Assembly (NCBI GenBank): GCA_011390695.1
Contig: JAABRW010000423.1
Location: forward strand, 1 to 9,875
Direction of reading: 5' to 3'
From: Desulfotignum sp.
GTDB taxonomy: Bacteria > Desulfobacterota > Desulfobacteria > Desulfobacterales > Desulfobacteraceae
Length of the DNA stretch: 9,875 bases
A program made the translations under genes and the position numbers. Positions 1-7,040 of this stretch are shown here, in pieces (the stretch's first letter is position 1; each line of letters begins with the position of its first letter). The notes beneath the pieces are model-generated. The model was not told the origin of the DNA. It worked only from the letters and a program-made list of their open reading frames with translations, and ran no database searches.

Positions 1-1
1 G

Positions 2-412
2 GTGCTGCAGCAAAAACAGACAGCCTTAGATGAAATGGTTTTGCTGCAGCAGCAGTATGCCGCTGTTTCTTCTTCTTTTGACACCAGAGCACAGGCACTT
101 GCAGACAGAGAAAAAGGGTTTTCCCTGTTTGCCTTTCTGGATTCGCGGGCACAGCAAAGCGGGGTGAAAACCAATGTGGCATATATGCAGCCCTTCAGCA
201 AAGAGATCGAAAACGCCGCTTACACAATTGAAACCGTAAAATTCAAACTGGCAGAGGTGTATTTAAAGGAACTGGTGGATTTTCTCCACCGGATCGAATC
301 ATCTGATAACGGGGTTGCAATAACCTCTTTGTCTTTGAACAAAACCGGTGCAGACAAAGAAAAACTGGATGCAATTATCGAGGCCCAGACACTGATGGTA
401 AAGGACAATTAA
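2..412 (+). CDS. gspM: Type II secretion system protein GspM (C-terminal part, 5' truncated)
   Basis: C-terminal 136 residues of a GspM/PilO-like inner-membrane platform protein. In the family, GspM pairs with GspL and helps anchor the GspE ATPase to the pseudopilus assembly platform. The frame is open at the window edge, so the GTG at position 2 is probably internal; the N-terminal cytoplasmic tail and membrane helix would lie upstream. Visible residues 1-35 are Gln/Glu/Lys-rich and look like the periplasmic coiled coil. From about residue 40 a small alpha/beta domain follows, with the GspM-like pattern SLFAFLDSRAQQSGV, then a strand and the helix KELVDFLHRIE, matching the ferredoxin-like fold of GspM. 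Assignment depends partly on position directly before gspN. A PilO-type annotation is the main alternative. The stop TAA is at 410-412, 4 nt before gspN, and the gspN ribosome binding site AAAGGA (400-405) lies inside this gene. Confidence 0.8.
   Translation: MLQQKQTALDEMVLLQQQYAAVSSSFDTRAQALADREKGFSLFAFLDSRAQQSGVKTNVAYMQPFSKEIENAAYTIETVKFKLAEVYLKELVDFLHRIESSDNGVAITSLSLNKTGADKEKLDAIIEAQTLMVKDN
3..51. repeat. 13-bp perfect inverted repeat inside gspM
   Basis: TGCTGCAGCAAAA (3-15) is the exact reverse complement of TTTTGCTGCAGCA (39-51), with a 23-nt spacer. It falls in Leu/Gln codons of the coiled-coil region, so codon repetition (CTG, CAG) may explain it. In mRNA it could form a stable stem within the operon. 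Confidence 0.6.
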
Positions 413-416
413 TGGC

Positions 417-1286
417 ATGAACGTCAAACTGGTTCTGTTTTACTTTTTGTTTTCCATGGCAGCCTTTGTGCTGTTTGTGTTTGTATTGTTTCCCGGCAAA
501 AAGGTGGCAGCATATCTGTCCCGGACAGTGACAAGGCCGAATGCAATGGTACAGGTGAGTATGGAGGATGCAGATCTTTTTCCGCCGCTGCGTGTATTCT
601 TCGATAACGCCCGGTTTTCCATGGGCCCTGATATAACCATAACCCCTCAGACCTTTGGTATATCTTTGTCGCTTCCGGCTTTTTTTGAAAAGGAAAAAAC
701 TATCGGCTTTCAATCAAAAATATTCCAGGGAACCGCCAATGGCAGTTTCAGGGTTATCCGTTTTGATCCTCTGGCAGTGTCGGAGGCACAAATAACCATG
801 TCTGATATCACAATAACCCAGTTTCTTTATCAGACAGAGCTTGCTGATATTACCGTAAGCTGTGAAATTAATGGTGAATATAGTTTTTTTGGACAGGGAA
901 ATGAAAAACAACAGAGCAAGGGAACCTGTGTTATCCGAAATGTTTCCGCAGTCATGGAAAATTCATTGTTCAACCGGATGAATCTGCCGTTGGTTGATTT
1001 TTCTCAGGTTGAAGCAGCGTATACCCAGACGGGCAATACCATAACAATCACAAATTGTATTGCAAAAGGGCCCATTGTTCATATAAAACTCACAGGAGAT
1101 ATCCAGCTGGAATTTCCCTTAAAGGAAAGCCGGTTGAACCTGGTGGGCCTGGTACTGCCGGAATCACCGTATCTGGCAGTGCTTGCAGATAATGCAGCCA
1201 TAAAAGCTGCGGTGAAAAACATTTCCAGAGACGGGATTAAATTTGGGCTTTCAGGAACATTAATGCATCCAAAGATCGGAATATGA
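417..1286 (+). CDS. gspN: Type II secretion system protein GspN (deltaproteobacterial type)
   Basis: A 289-residue protein with a single N-terminal membrane helix (about residues 4-27, preceded by one Lys) and a long periplasmic, beta-rich remainder. It has no catalytic motif. This architecture and the position between gspM and gspC fit the GspN subunit of deltaproteobacterial T2SS clusters, which is distinct from the shorter classical GspN. Its exact role is unclear; it is taken as an accessory part of the inner-membrane platform. Repeated short beta stretches (for example ITITQFLYQTELADITVSC and GNTITITNCIAKGPIVHIKL) are typical of an extended AsmA-like or lipid-transfer-like beta fold, though I infer that only from the pattern. 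The start ATG at 417 has AAAGGA 11 nt upstream. The stop TGA (1284-1286) overlaps the gspC start as ATGA, indicating translational coupling. Confidence 0.8.
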   Translation: MNVKLVLFYFLFSMAAFVLFVFVLFPGKKVAAYLSRTVTRPNAMVQVSMEDADLFPPLRVFFDNARFSMGPDITITPQTFGISLSLPAFFEKEKTIGFQSKIFQGTANGSFRVIRFDPLAVSEAQITMSDITITQFLYQTELADITVSCEINGEYSFFGQGNEKQQSKGTCVIRNVSAVMENSLFNRMNLPLVDFSQVEAAYTQTGNTITITNCIAKGPIVHIKLTGDIQLEFPLKESRLNLVGLVLPESPYLAVLADNAAIKAAVKNISRDGIKFGLSGTLMHPKIGI

Positions 1287-2230
1287 AATATTTATTTGCC
1301 TTTATCCATATGGGGGTGATTGCTGCGATGGCATATGTCGGTGCTGATCTTTTTTATGCCGCTGTGCTGCCTGACATCGAAAAAACGCCGGAACGGGGAA
1401 TGGCTTCTGCCCCGGCAGAAATAGATGCAGGCCGCAAGGTTCAGGCTGATTCTGATGCTGATCAGTATGATGCCATTGTCAAAAGAAATCTGTTCAAGGT
1501 GGAGATAGAAAAAAAGGAAACACCTGTTGAAACAACGGCGGAACCGGTAAAACTTGAACCCACAAACCTGAAACTGGCCCTCTGGGGAACGGTTACAGGG
1601 TCTTCTGTTTTATGGGCGGTGATCGAAGATAAAAATGCCAGACAGCAGGCCTTGTACCAGGTGGGAGATATGGTTCAGGGGGCACAGGTCAAAGAAATTC
1701 TGCGCCATGAAGTGATACTCAATTTTCAGGGCAAAGACCAGGTGCTTGAAATGCAGACAGACCTGTCAGGCAAACCTGTTGCTCCCTCCCTTGTAAATAC
1801 TGCCGGCACTGCGGCCGCCCACATGGCCCAGAATCAACCGCTGGCCGGGCCGATGCTGGAGAATGCCGGAGAAATCATGAGGCAGATTAAATTCCGGCCC
1901 TATTTTTCCCAGGGGGTGCCGGATGGGCTTATGGTTTACGGTATACGGCCTGATTCGATTTTCAGGCAGATTGGGTTGAGAAATGGCGATATTGTCAAGG
2001 ATATCAACGGAACACCCATTGTGACAGCAGCAGATGGTATGAACATGCTCATGGAAATCCAGGGAACACAAGAGATCGGTATGACTGTTTTAAGAAGGGG
2101 TAAGACAATGGATCTGTCATTTCCGGCAACTGACTATGAATCTGAAACGGTGGAACAGGAACAGGAGAATGAAGAAATGTCCCAGCCCCAGACCTTTCCT
2201 GAGGAAACCAGCAAAGGAGATCAATCATAA
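1283..2230 (+). CDS. gspC: Type II secretion system protein GspC (HR plus PDZ domains)
   Basis: Inner-membrane clamp protein that contacts the periplasmic N-domains of the secretin GspD and helps gate secretion and substrate recognition. The 315 residues read in order as follows: a short cytoplasmic N-terminus; one membrane helix (about 5-28); an acidic linker; the homology region, beginning with the family hallmark RNLFK (residues 68-72) and continuing through LKLALWGTV and the GDMVQGAQVKEI strand pair; a linker rich in Ala/Pro; and a PDZ domain (about 205-280) with GLRNGDIVKDINGTPI. The last 35 or so residues form a Glu/Gln-rich, probably disordered tail beyond the PDZ fold. A PDZ rather than coiled-coil C-terminus is the common GspC form. 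The start ATG overlaps the gspN stop (ATGA), and the stop TAA shares its last base with the gspD ATG (TAATG, 2228-2232). Confidence 0.93.
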   Translation: MKYLFAFIHMGVIAAMAYVGADLFYAAVLPDIEKTPERGMASAPAEIDAGRKVQADSDADQYDAIVKRNLFKVEIEKKETPVETTAEPVKLEPTNLKLALWGTVTGSSVLWAVIEDKNARQQALYQVGDMVQGAQVKEILRHEVILNFQGKDQVLEMQTDLSGKPVAPSLVNTAGTAAAHMAQNQPLAGPMLENAGEIMRQIKFRPYFSQGVPDGLMVYGIRPDSIFRQIGLRNGDIVKDINGTPIVTAADGMNMLMEIQGTQEIGMTVLRRGKTMDLSFPATDYESETVEQEQENEEMSQPQTFPEETSKGDQS

Positions 2231-4254
2231 TGTTGTGCAGCAGAAATCCGGTTTGGCAGACTGTTGTTTTGTATGTGTGCTGTTTTTGTTTTTTGGCCGG
2301 GATTTCCAGGGGCCATGCAGTTGAAACCCCGGACCAGAACGGTACAGACTCCCAGCTTGTCTCCATTGATTTTAATGATGTTGACATTAATGTGTTTATA
2401 AAATTTATAAGTAAATTGACCGGGAAAAATTTTGTGGTGGACAATCGGGTCCGGGGAAAGGTGACCATTATTTCTCCCACCAAAATGTCTGTAGAAGCTG
2501 CCTATAGAGTTTTTGAATCAGTGCTTGAAATAAACGGTTTTGCAACGGTTACATCCGGCAGTGTGATCAAAATTATTCCCATGCCGGATGCAAAAGGAGA
2601 CAATATCGACACAAGCGTTGTGGCAGAAGGTGTACTTAGAGAAGATCCTGAGGACAAAATTGTGACAAGAATCATCCCGTTGAACTATGCCAGTTCCGAA
2701 GAACTGCGCAAACTGTTTCTGCCTCTGGTGCCCAAAGGAAGCGTGCTTCTGGCCTATTCCGATACCAACATGCTCATTGTCACGGCAACCCATTCCAGTA
2801 TCAGTCGGCTGCTGAAAATTGTGGATGAAATCGATGTAAAAAGTACGGGCAGACAAATTTCGGTGATCCCTGTCAAATATGCAGATGCCCAAAAGCTGGT
2901 GCAGAACATTTCAGCGGTTTTTTCCGCCCGGGCAAGGGGGGTGAAAGGCCAGCCCAATCAGGAGCAGGATGTGACCTTTGTGGCTGATGAAAGGACCAAC
3001 ACCATTATCCTGCTGGCCAGTGAATTTGAAATCCAGCGGATTAAGGACCTGGTGGATATACTGGACCAGAAAATCGCCAAAGGAGGGGAAAAGATACGGG
3101 TGTACTACATGGAACATGCGTCTGCAGAAGATCTGGTTAAAGTGCTCCAGGAAATACCTGCCATGGAAAATAAGCAGCCCCAGACCCCGGGTCAGAGGAG
3201 CGCGCCGCTGCTGTCCGGAAAGGTGAAAATAATGGCGGACAAAGCCACCAACAGCCTTATTATCATGGCGGAAAAAGAAGATTATCCGATACTGGAAGAG
3301 GTTATATCCAAACTGGATATTCCCCGGTCAATGGTTTATATTGAAAGCCTTATCATGGAAGTGAACATGACCCGGGGACTGAACATCGGCACAGAATGGA
3401 AGGCAGCCCAGGGATTTGATAGCGACAACAAAGTGATTTTTGGTGGATTCGGTGCTACAGGTGGTACAGGACACACCAATCTTTCAGACGTCGCCGGCTC
3501 GGGCACTTTTCCGACCGGGTTTTCATTGGGGGTTCTGGGGGAAAACTTTAATATCGGCGGTGTGACTTTTCCAGATATCCAGGCAGTTGTCCAGGCGTTT
3601 CAAAATGATAAGGATGTAAATATTCTGGCTACCCCCCAGATCTTGACCATGGAAAACGAGGAAGCCATTATTACCGTGGGCAAGAATGTGCCTTTCCAGA
3701 CACGGTCGGCGGCAGCCGATATAGGTACACAAGTATACAGTTCCTTTGAATACAGGGATGTGGGGATCAACCTCAAGATTACTCCCCAGATAAGCAAAGA
3801 CAGGCTGGTCAAGCTCCAGGTGAACCAGGAATTGACAAAACTGGACTCGGTCAACCAGACAAGTCCCGACAGACCCACAACATTGAAACGGCAGATAGAA
3901 ACAACCATTATTGTCGAAGATGGCAACAGCGTTGTAATCGGGGGCCTGATAGATGAAAGCCTGACAAGCTCAGAATACAAAACCCCCTGTCTGGGGGATG
4001 TGCCTGTCCTGGGCTGGGCATTTAAAAGCGTTTCACAGGGGGAAGAAAAAACCAACCTGTATATTTTTCTGACCCCCAGGGTTGTAAGAAGTTCCTGGGA
4101 GTTGAACAAGATTTACAAGGAAAAATCCAAGGAGATGAACCTGATAAAAAAAGGTGAGGTGCTGTTATACAACCAATTGCCCAAAGATGAAGACAAAACA
4201 CAAGAAAATATGGATGAATCCACAGACACGGGGACACAGATACCCAATGATTGA
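2230..4254 (+). CDS. gspD: Type II secretion system secretin GspD
   Basis: Outer-membrane channel of the T2SS, 674 residues, within the usual 650-700 range. Residues 1-30 form a signal peptide with an unusually Cys-rich core (VCCFCFLAG) and likely cleavage after RGHA; no lipobox is apparent. The N0 domain spans about 43-117 (SIDFNDVDINVFIKFISKLT), followed by N1 (about 146-204), N2 (about 209-280, VIPVKYADAQKLVQNIS) and N3 (about 288-363). N3 carries a Gln/Pro-rich loop. The secretin core covers about 375-630: it includes a Gly-rich stretch at 405-455, NILATPQILT with GKNVPFQT, and the signature region IGGLIDESLTSSEYKTPCLGDVPVLGWAFKS leading to LYIFLTPRVVR, broken here only by the VVIGG strand before it. 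The final 44 residues are charged and could be a pilotin-binding segment. No pilotin gene is seen in this window. The 3' end overlaps the gspE start by 8 nt. Confidence 0.97.
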   Translation: MLCSRNPVWQTVVLYVCCFCFLAGISRGHAVETPDQNGTDSQLVSIDFNDVDINVFIKFISKLTGKNFVVDNRVRGKVTIISPTKMSVEAAYRVFESVLEINGFATVTSGSVIKIIPMPDAKGDNIDTSVVAEGVLREDPEDKIVTRIIPLNYASSEELRKLFLPLVPKGSVLLAYSDTNMLIVTATHSSISRLLKIVDEIDVKSTGRQISVIPVKYADAQKLVQNISAVFSARARGVKGQPNQEQDVTFVADERTNTIILLASEFEIQRIKDLVDILDQKIAKGGEKIRVYYMEHASAEDLVKVLQEIPAMENKQPQTPGQRSAPLLSGKVKIMADKATNSLIIMAEKEDYPILEEVISKLDIPRSMVYIESLIMEVNMTRGLNIGTEWKAAQGFDSDNKVIFGGFGATGGTGHTNLSDVAGSGTFPTGFSLGVLGENFNIGGVTFPDIQAVVQAFQNDKDVNILATPQILTMENEEAIITVGKNVPFQTRSAAADIGTQVYSSFEYRDVGINLKITPQISKDRLVKLQVNQELTKLDSVNQTSPDRPTTLKRQIETTIIVEDGNSVVIGGLIDESLTSSEYKTPCLGDVPVLGWAFKSVSQGEEKTNLYIFLTPRVVRSSWELNKIYKEKSKEMNLIKKGEVLLYNQLPKDEDKTQENMDESTDTGTQIPND

Positions 4255-5938
4255 TACATTTTTCGACATCATTGAGAAAAAGGCAGGGCTTTCAAAAGCC
4301 AACTGTGAAAAACTCAAGACAGCCTGTTTAAAAGACCGCTCCAGGCTGCTTGAATCTGCTGTGGAAACCAGACTGGTTCTGGAAAACGAGGTGCTGCAAG
4401 TGCTGTCACAGGTATATACAATTCCTTTTACACCAATTCTTTCAGTGGATAATGTCAAAGACGGTGTTACCGCCATTATTTCACGACAGTTTTTAAAAAA
4501 ATGCCTTATGGTTCCCCTGATTAAAGATGCGGAAAATTCCATTATTGCAGTGAATGATCCGTCTGACTTGAGTTATGCTGATGATATCGCGGCCTTGCTG
4601 GATATGGTTGATTATACCCTTGTTCTGGCACCCAGAAACCAGATATTGTCAGCCATCAATGCCCTGTATGACCGATCCGGTGAAAGCGCCCAGCAGCTTG
4701 TCGATACCATGGAAGACAATGGATTGACCCTTATTGATGAACTTGAACGCACCATGGACCTGCTGGATGACACCAGCGATGCTCCGGTCATACGGCTGGT
4801 GAACCATATGATTTCCCAGGCAGTCAAGGCAGGGGCCAGCGATATCCATGTGGAACCGTTTCAGGAAATTTTAAAGATCAGGTACCGGATTGACGGAATT
4901 TTATATGAAATGTTCAATCCCCCCAAGGGACTTCAGGCATCATTGATATCACGAATCAAGGTTATGGCCAGGATGAACATTGCGGAAAAAAGGGTGCCCC
5001 AGGATGGCCGGGCCCAGGTCCGGATCGGGGACCAGGAGATTGATATCCGCATTTCCACCGTGCCCACCTCCCATGGAGAGCGCCTGGTAATGAGGCTGTT
5101 GAACAAATCAGGGTATTTTCTTGAATTTTCCCAGTTCGGTCTGTCCGAGGACAATTATCAGCTCATCAATAAAATTATCCGGCAGAACAATGGCATTGTG
5201 CTGGTCACAGGTCCCACGGGCAGCGGCAAAACCACTACCTTGTATGCGGCCCTTTCGGAAATCAATTCCCCTGATAAAAATATCATCACCATTGAAGATC
5301 CGGTGGAATACAATCTCCAGGGGATCGGCCAGATCCAGGTGAATCCCAAAACCGGGATCACCTTTGCAAAGGGACTGCGTTCCATCGTCCGTCAGGACCC
5401 GGATATCGTGCTCATCGGAGAGATACGGGACCTGGAAACAGCAGAGATTGCCATTCAGTCAGCCCTTACCGGGCACCTTGTGTTTTCAACACTGCACACC
5501 AATGATTCCGCCGGTGCTGTCACCCGGCTGGTGGACCTGGGGATGGAGCCCTATCTTATCGCCTCTTCTGTCAACTCCGTGATTGCCCAGCGCCTTGTCC
5601 GGGTGCTGTGCAATGCGTGCAAAGAACAATACCAGCTGGATGAAACACATATCCGGGTACTGAATGCCGGGGGGGATAAATATATTGGAAAAACTGCCTT
5701 TAAACCTGTGGGTTGTTCCAAATGTTTTAATACCGGGTATTCCGGCCGGCAGGCCATCTTTGAGATCATGATCATGACCGATGCCCTCAAAAGCCTGGTA
5801 TTAAAAACATCTGATGCCAACCAGATCAAGGCTGCCACGGTAAAATCCGGCATGGCAACACTGCGCCAGGATGGCATGGCAAAGGTTATCAACGGGATCA
5901 CATCCATAGGAGAGGTGCTCCGGGTCACCCAGGAATAA
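4247..5938 (+). CDS. gspE: Type II secretion system ATPase GspE
   Basis: Cytoplasmic hexameric ATPase that powers pseudopilus assembly, docked to the membrane by GspL. With the ATG at 4247 it is 563 residues. An ATG 93 nt further upstream (4154) lies deep inside gspD and would add 31 Lys/Gln-rich residues, so I prefer 4247, which overlaps the gspD stop by 8 nt and starts directly at the conserved N-terminal helix. Residues 1-150 are the N-terminal MshEN-type domain. The N2E region follows with ASDIHVEP and RIDG. Walker A is GPTGSGKTT (322-330), the Asp box is IITIEDPVEY, and Walker B is DIVLIGEIRD (386-395, catalytic Glu 392). The His box is LVFSTLHTNDS. A tetracysteine zinc site is intact (C455/C458 and C490/C493), as in GspE and unlike PilT. 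The C-terminus ends in the usual SIGEVLRVT motif. It is the last recognisable gsp gene here, with no gspF following. Confidence 0.97.
   Translation: MIDTFFDIIEKKAGLSKANCEKLKTACLKDRSRLLESAVETRLVLENEVLQVLSQVYTIPFTPILSVDNVKDGVTAIISRQFLKKCLMVPLIKDAENSIIAVNDPSDLSYADDIAALLDMVDYTLVLAPRNQILSAINALYDRSGESAQQLVDTMEDNGLTLIDELERTMDLLDDTSDAPVIRLVNHMISQAVKAGASDIHVEPFQEILKIRYRIDGILYEMFNPPKGLQASLISRIKVMARMNIAEKRVPQDGRAQVRIGDQEIDIRISTVPTSHGERLVMRLLNKSGYFLEFSQFGLSEDNYQLINKIIRQNNGIVLVTGPTGSGKTTTLYAALSEINSPDKNIITIEDPVEYNLQGIGQIQVNPKTGITFAKGLRSIVRQDPDIVLIGEIRDLETAEIAIQSALTGHLVFSTLHTNDSAGAVTRLVDLGMEPYLIASSVNSVIAQRLVRVLCNACKEQYQLDETHIRVLNAGGDKYIGKTAFKPVGCSKCFNTGYSGRQAIFEIMIMTDALKSLVLKTSDANQIKAATVKSGMATLRQDGMAKVINGITSIGEVLRVTQE
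4354..4372 (+). repeat. 19-bp direct repeat, copy 1 (in gspE)
   Basis: ATCTGCTGTGGAAACCAGA occurs here and again, exactly, at 8964-8982. In gspE it encodes most of ESAVETR. Flanking bases differ on both sides. Confidence 0.7.
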
Positions 5939-6033
5939 TGACGAAAGAAATATTATTCCACGATCCGGGATTTGCCTCCGGTCCTGTTATGGCAGGGTCT
6001 GGACCTGCGCCTGATTCATGGAGGATATGTTGA
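5938..6033 (+). CDS. Possible 31-residue coupling peptide or gene remnant between gspE and the toroid gene
   Basis: A short frame of 31 codons starts with an ATG sharing its first base with the gspE stop (TAATG, 5936-5940), the same arrangement as gspC/gspD. It ends at TGA 6031-6033, overlapping a possible TTG start of the next gene as TTGA. AGGA lies 3 nt before the ATG, which is close for a binding site, so translation would depend on ribosomes finishing gspE. The predicted peptide begins MTKEILFHDPGF and is Gly/Pro-rich, with no membrane helix, signal peptide or family I recognise. It could be a leader whose only role is to carry ribosomes to the downstream start, the remnant of a larger gene, or chance. 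The two end overlaps are the only support for calling it. Confidence 0.35.
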   Translation: MTKEILFHDPGFASGPVMAGSGPAPDSWRIC

Positions 6034-7025
6034 AAACGGATGGTTTGAAAACAGTCATAATGGTGGCCATTCTTTTTATTTCAATCCAAATCGTTCACTC
6101 TGAAGTATCTCCCGGCAATATTCAGCAGTCCGTCAGAAAAGCTGTTGATTTTTTATCGATACAGCAGGAAGCCAATGGGGATTTTCCTTCCCGGGTCTGC
6201 CGGACGATTAATGGAGAAGGGTGCAGAATCCATAAAGGGTCTGTTTTTTCAACAACCTTTGTTTTATATTCCCTGCAGTTTTTTCCGCTGACTGAAAAGA
6301 CAGGAACAATGCTGGAAAAAGGGCGTGCGTTCATTGACAGTAAAAGGGAGGCAGGAGATCTGTGGCGGTTCTGCGGAACGTTAATTGACCATGATCTGGA
6401 TGACATTTCCTGCGCCTCGTTTCATCTTGAATCACTGGGATATCTGCTTGAAAATAAAGAACTGATCTATGACAATCGTGATGAAAACAACATTTTTAAA
6501 ACATGGATACGTCCGGGAGAAAAAAAACATAATGATATTGAAGGCGTGGTCAATGCAAATGTGCTGCTGTATCTGGGTGAAAACAATAAGACCATCGCTG
6601 CCTGCAACTGGATTGTCAATGCCATAAAAAGCGGAAGAGAAAACGAAATTCTAACCTATTATCCCGATTCAGCGGTGTTGTATTATACGCTTTCAAGGGC
6701 CTTTTTTCAAAAAAGGTTACCCTGTGTGGCCCAGGCAGTTCCATTTTTGATTGTGAAAATCAATGAAATGATCCCCCAATACATTGAAAAAAATGACTAT
6801 CTGAATACCGCTTTTCTGTTGAATGCCCTTCTTAATCTGGGTTGCGACGTCAAAGCAATCGCGTACCATGCTGATTTTTTTGTTGAACATCAGCAAGAAA
6901 GCGGTTCCTGGGAAAGTTCAGTGTTTTTTATGGCGGTTGACCTGCCGAAAGCGCCATCCGCGTATTTTTTTTCAAAATTGGTAACCACTGCCCTGGCAGC
7001 AGAATTTTTAAGCAGAATCAAATGA
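6018..7025 (+). CDS. Exported alpha/alpha-toroid protein, terpene-cyclase/prenyltransferase-repeat-like, function unknown
   Basis: 335 residues from the outermost ATG (6018); the GGAGG at 6020-6024 suggests the real start may be ATG 6027 or TTG 6030 (332 or 331 residues). An N-terminal signal sequence has a hydrophobic core VIMVAILFISIQIV and possible cleavage after VHS, so the protein is probably exported. The rest is helical, with repeats typical of the alpha/alpha toroid of squalene/terpene cyclases and prenyltransferases: QQEANGDF (49-56) and QQESGSW (292-298) resemble QW motifs. D126-x-D128-D129 followed by an Ile/Ser/Cys/Ala helix resembles the catalytic D-x-D-D-T of class II terpene cyclases, although Ile replaces the usual Thr. 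NDIEGVVNANVLLYLG (172-187) is another striking conserved-looking block. It is about half the length of squalene-hopene cyclases, and an exported location would be unusual for one, so the activity is not assigned. Seven or so Cys residues lie in the exported part. It is probably co-transcribed with gspE and looks more AT-rich by eye. Confidence 0.75.
   Translation: MEDMLKTDGLKTVIMVAILFISIQIVHSEVSPGNIQQSVRKAVDFLSIQQEANGDFPSRVCRTINGEGCRIHKGSVFSTTFVLYSLQFFPLTEKTGTMLEKGRAFIDSKREAGDLWRFCGTLIDHDLDDISCASFHLESLGYLLENKELIYDNRDENNIFKTWIRPGEKKHNDIEGVVNANVLLYLGENNKTIAACNWIVNAIKSGRENEILTYYPDSAVLYYTLSRAFFQKRLPCVAQAVPFLIVKINEMIPQYIEKNDYLNTAFLLNALLNLGCDVKAIAYHADFFVEHQQESGSWESSVFFMAVDLPKAPSAYFFSKLVTTALAAEFLSRIK
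6020..6024 (+). promoter_or_regulatory. Strong ribosome binding site (GGAGG) bearing on the start of the toroid gene
   Basis: GGAGG is a near-consensus Shine-Dalgarno core. It lies inside the codons that follow the outermost ATG (6018), only 2 nt before the in-frame ATG at 6027, and 5 nt before the in-frame TTG at 6030. By spacing it best serves the TTG at 6030, or less ideally the ATG at 6027, rather than the ATG at 6018. All three choices leave the signal peptide intact. Confidence 0.55.
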
Positions 7026-7040
7026 AAGAATCAAGTAATG

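Noticed and set aside
2049..2483. 144-codon minus-strand frame across the gspC/gspD junction
   Set aside because: It spans the overlap of two confidently assigned genes and has no recognisable domain.
3983..3997. CCCCC-TGTCT-GGGGG hairpin in gspD
   Set aside because: A 5-bp stem in codons of the conserved secretin signature; no T run follows, and it is too short to support a regulatory call.
3600..4109. 169-codon open frame on the minus strand opposite gspD
   Set aside because: It lies entirely within the well-supported secretin domain of gspD, and its product is Ser/Leu/Val-rich low-complexity sequence with no recognisable domain.
4154..4246. 31-codon upstream extension of gspE from an ATG at 4154
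   Set aside because: It would overlap gspD by about 100 nt and add a Lys/Gln-rich stretch not typical of GspE; the ATG at 4247 gives the normal N-terminus and an operon-like 8-nt overlap.
6393..6404. D-x-D-D taken as proof of class II terpene cyclase activity
   Set aside because: The motif is short and acidic clusters are common, the following Thr is replaced by Ile, the protein is half length, and it is predicted to be exported. It supports resemblance but not an enzyme name.
7026..7040. Possible bidirectional terminator between the convergent toroid and UbiA genes
   Set aside because: The 15-bp gap contains no inverted repeat or T run; any terminator would have to lie within the coding ends, and none is visible there.
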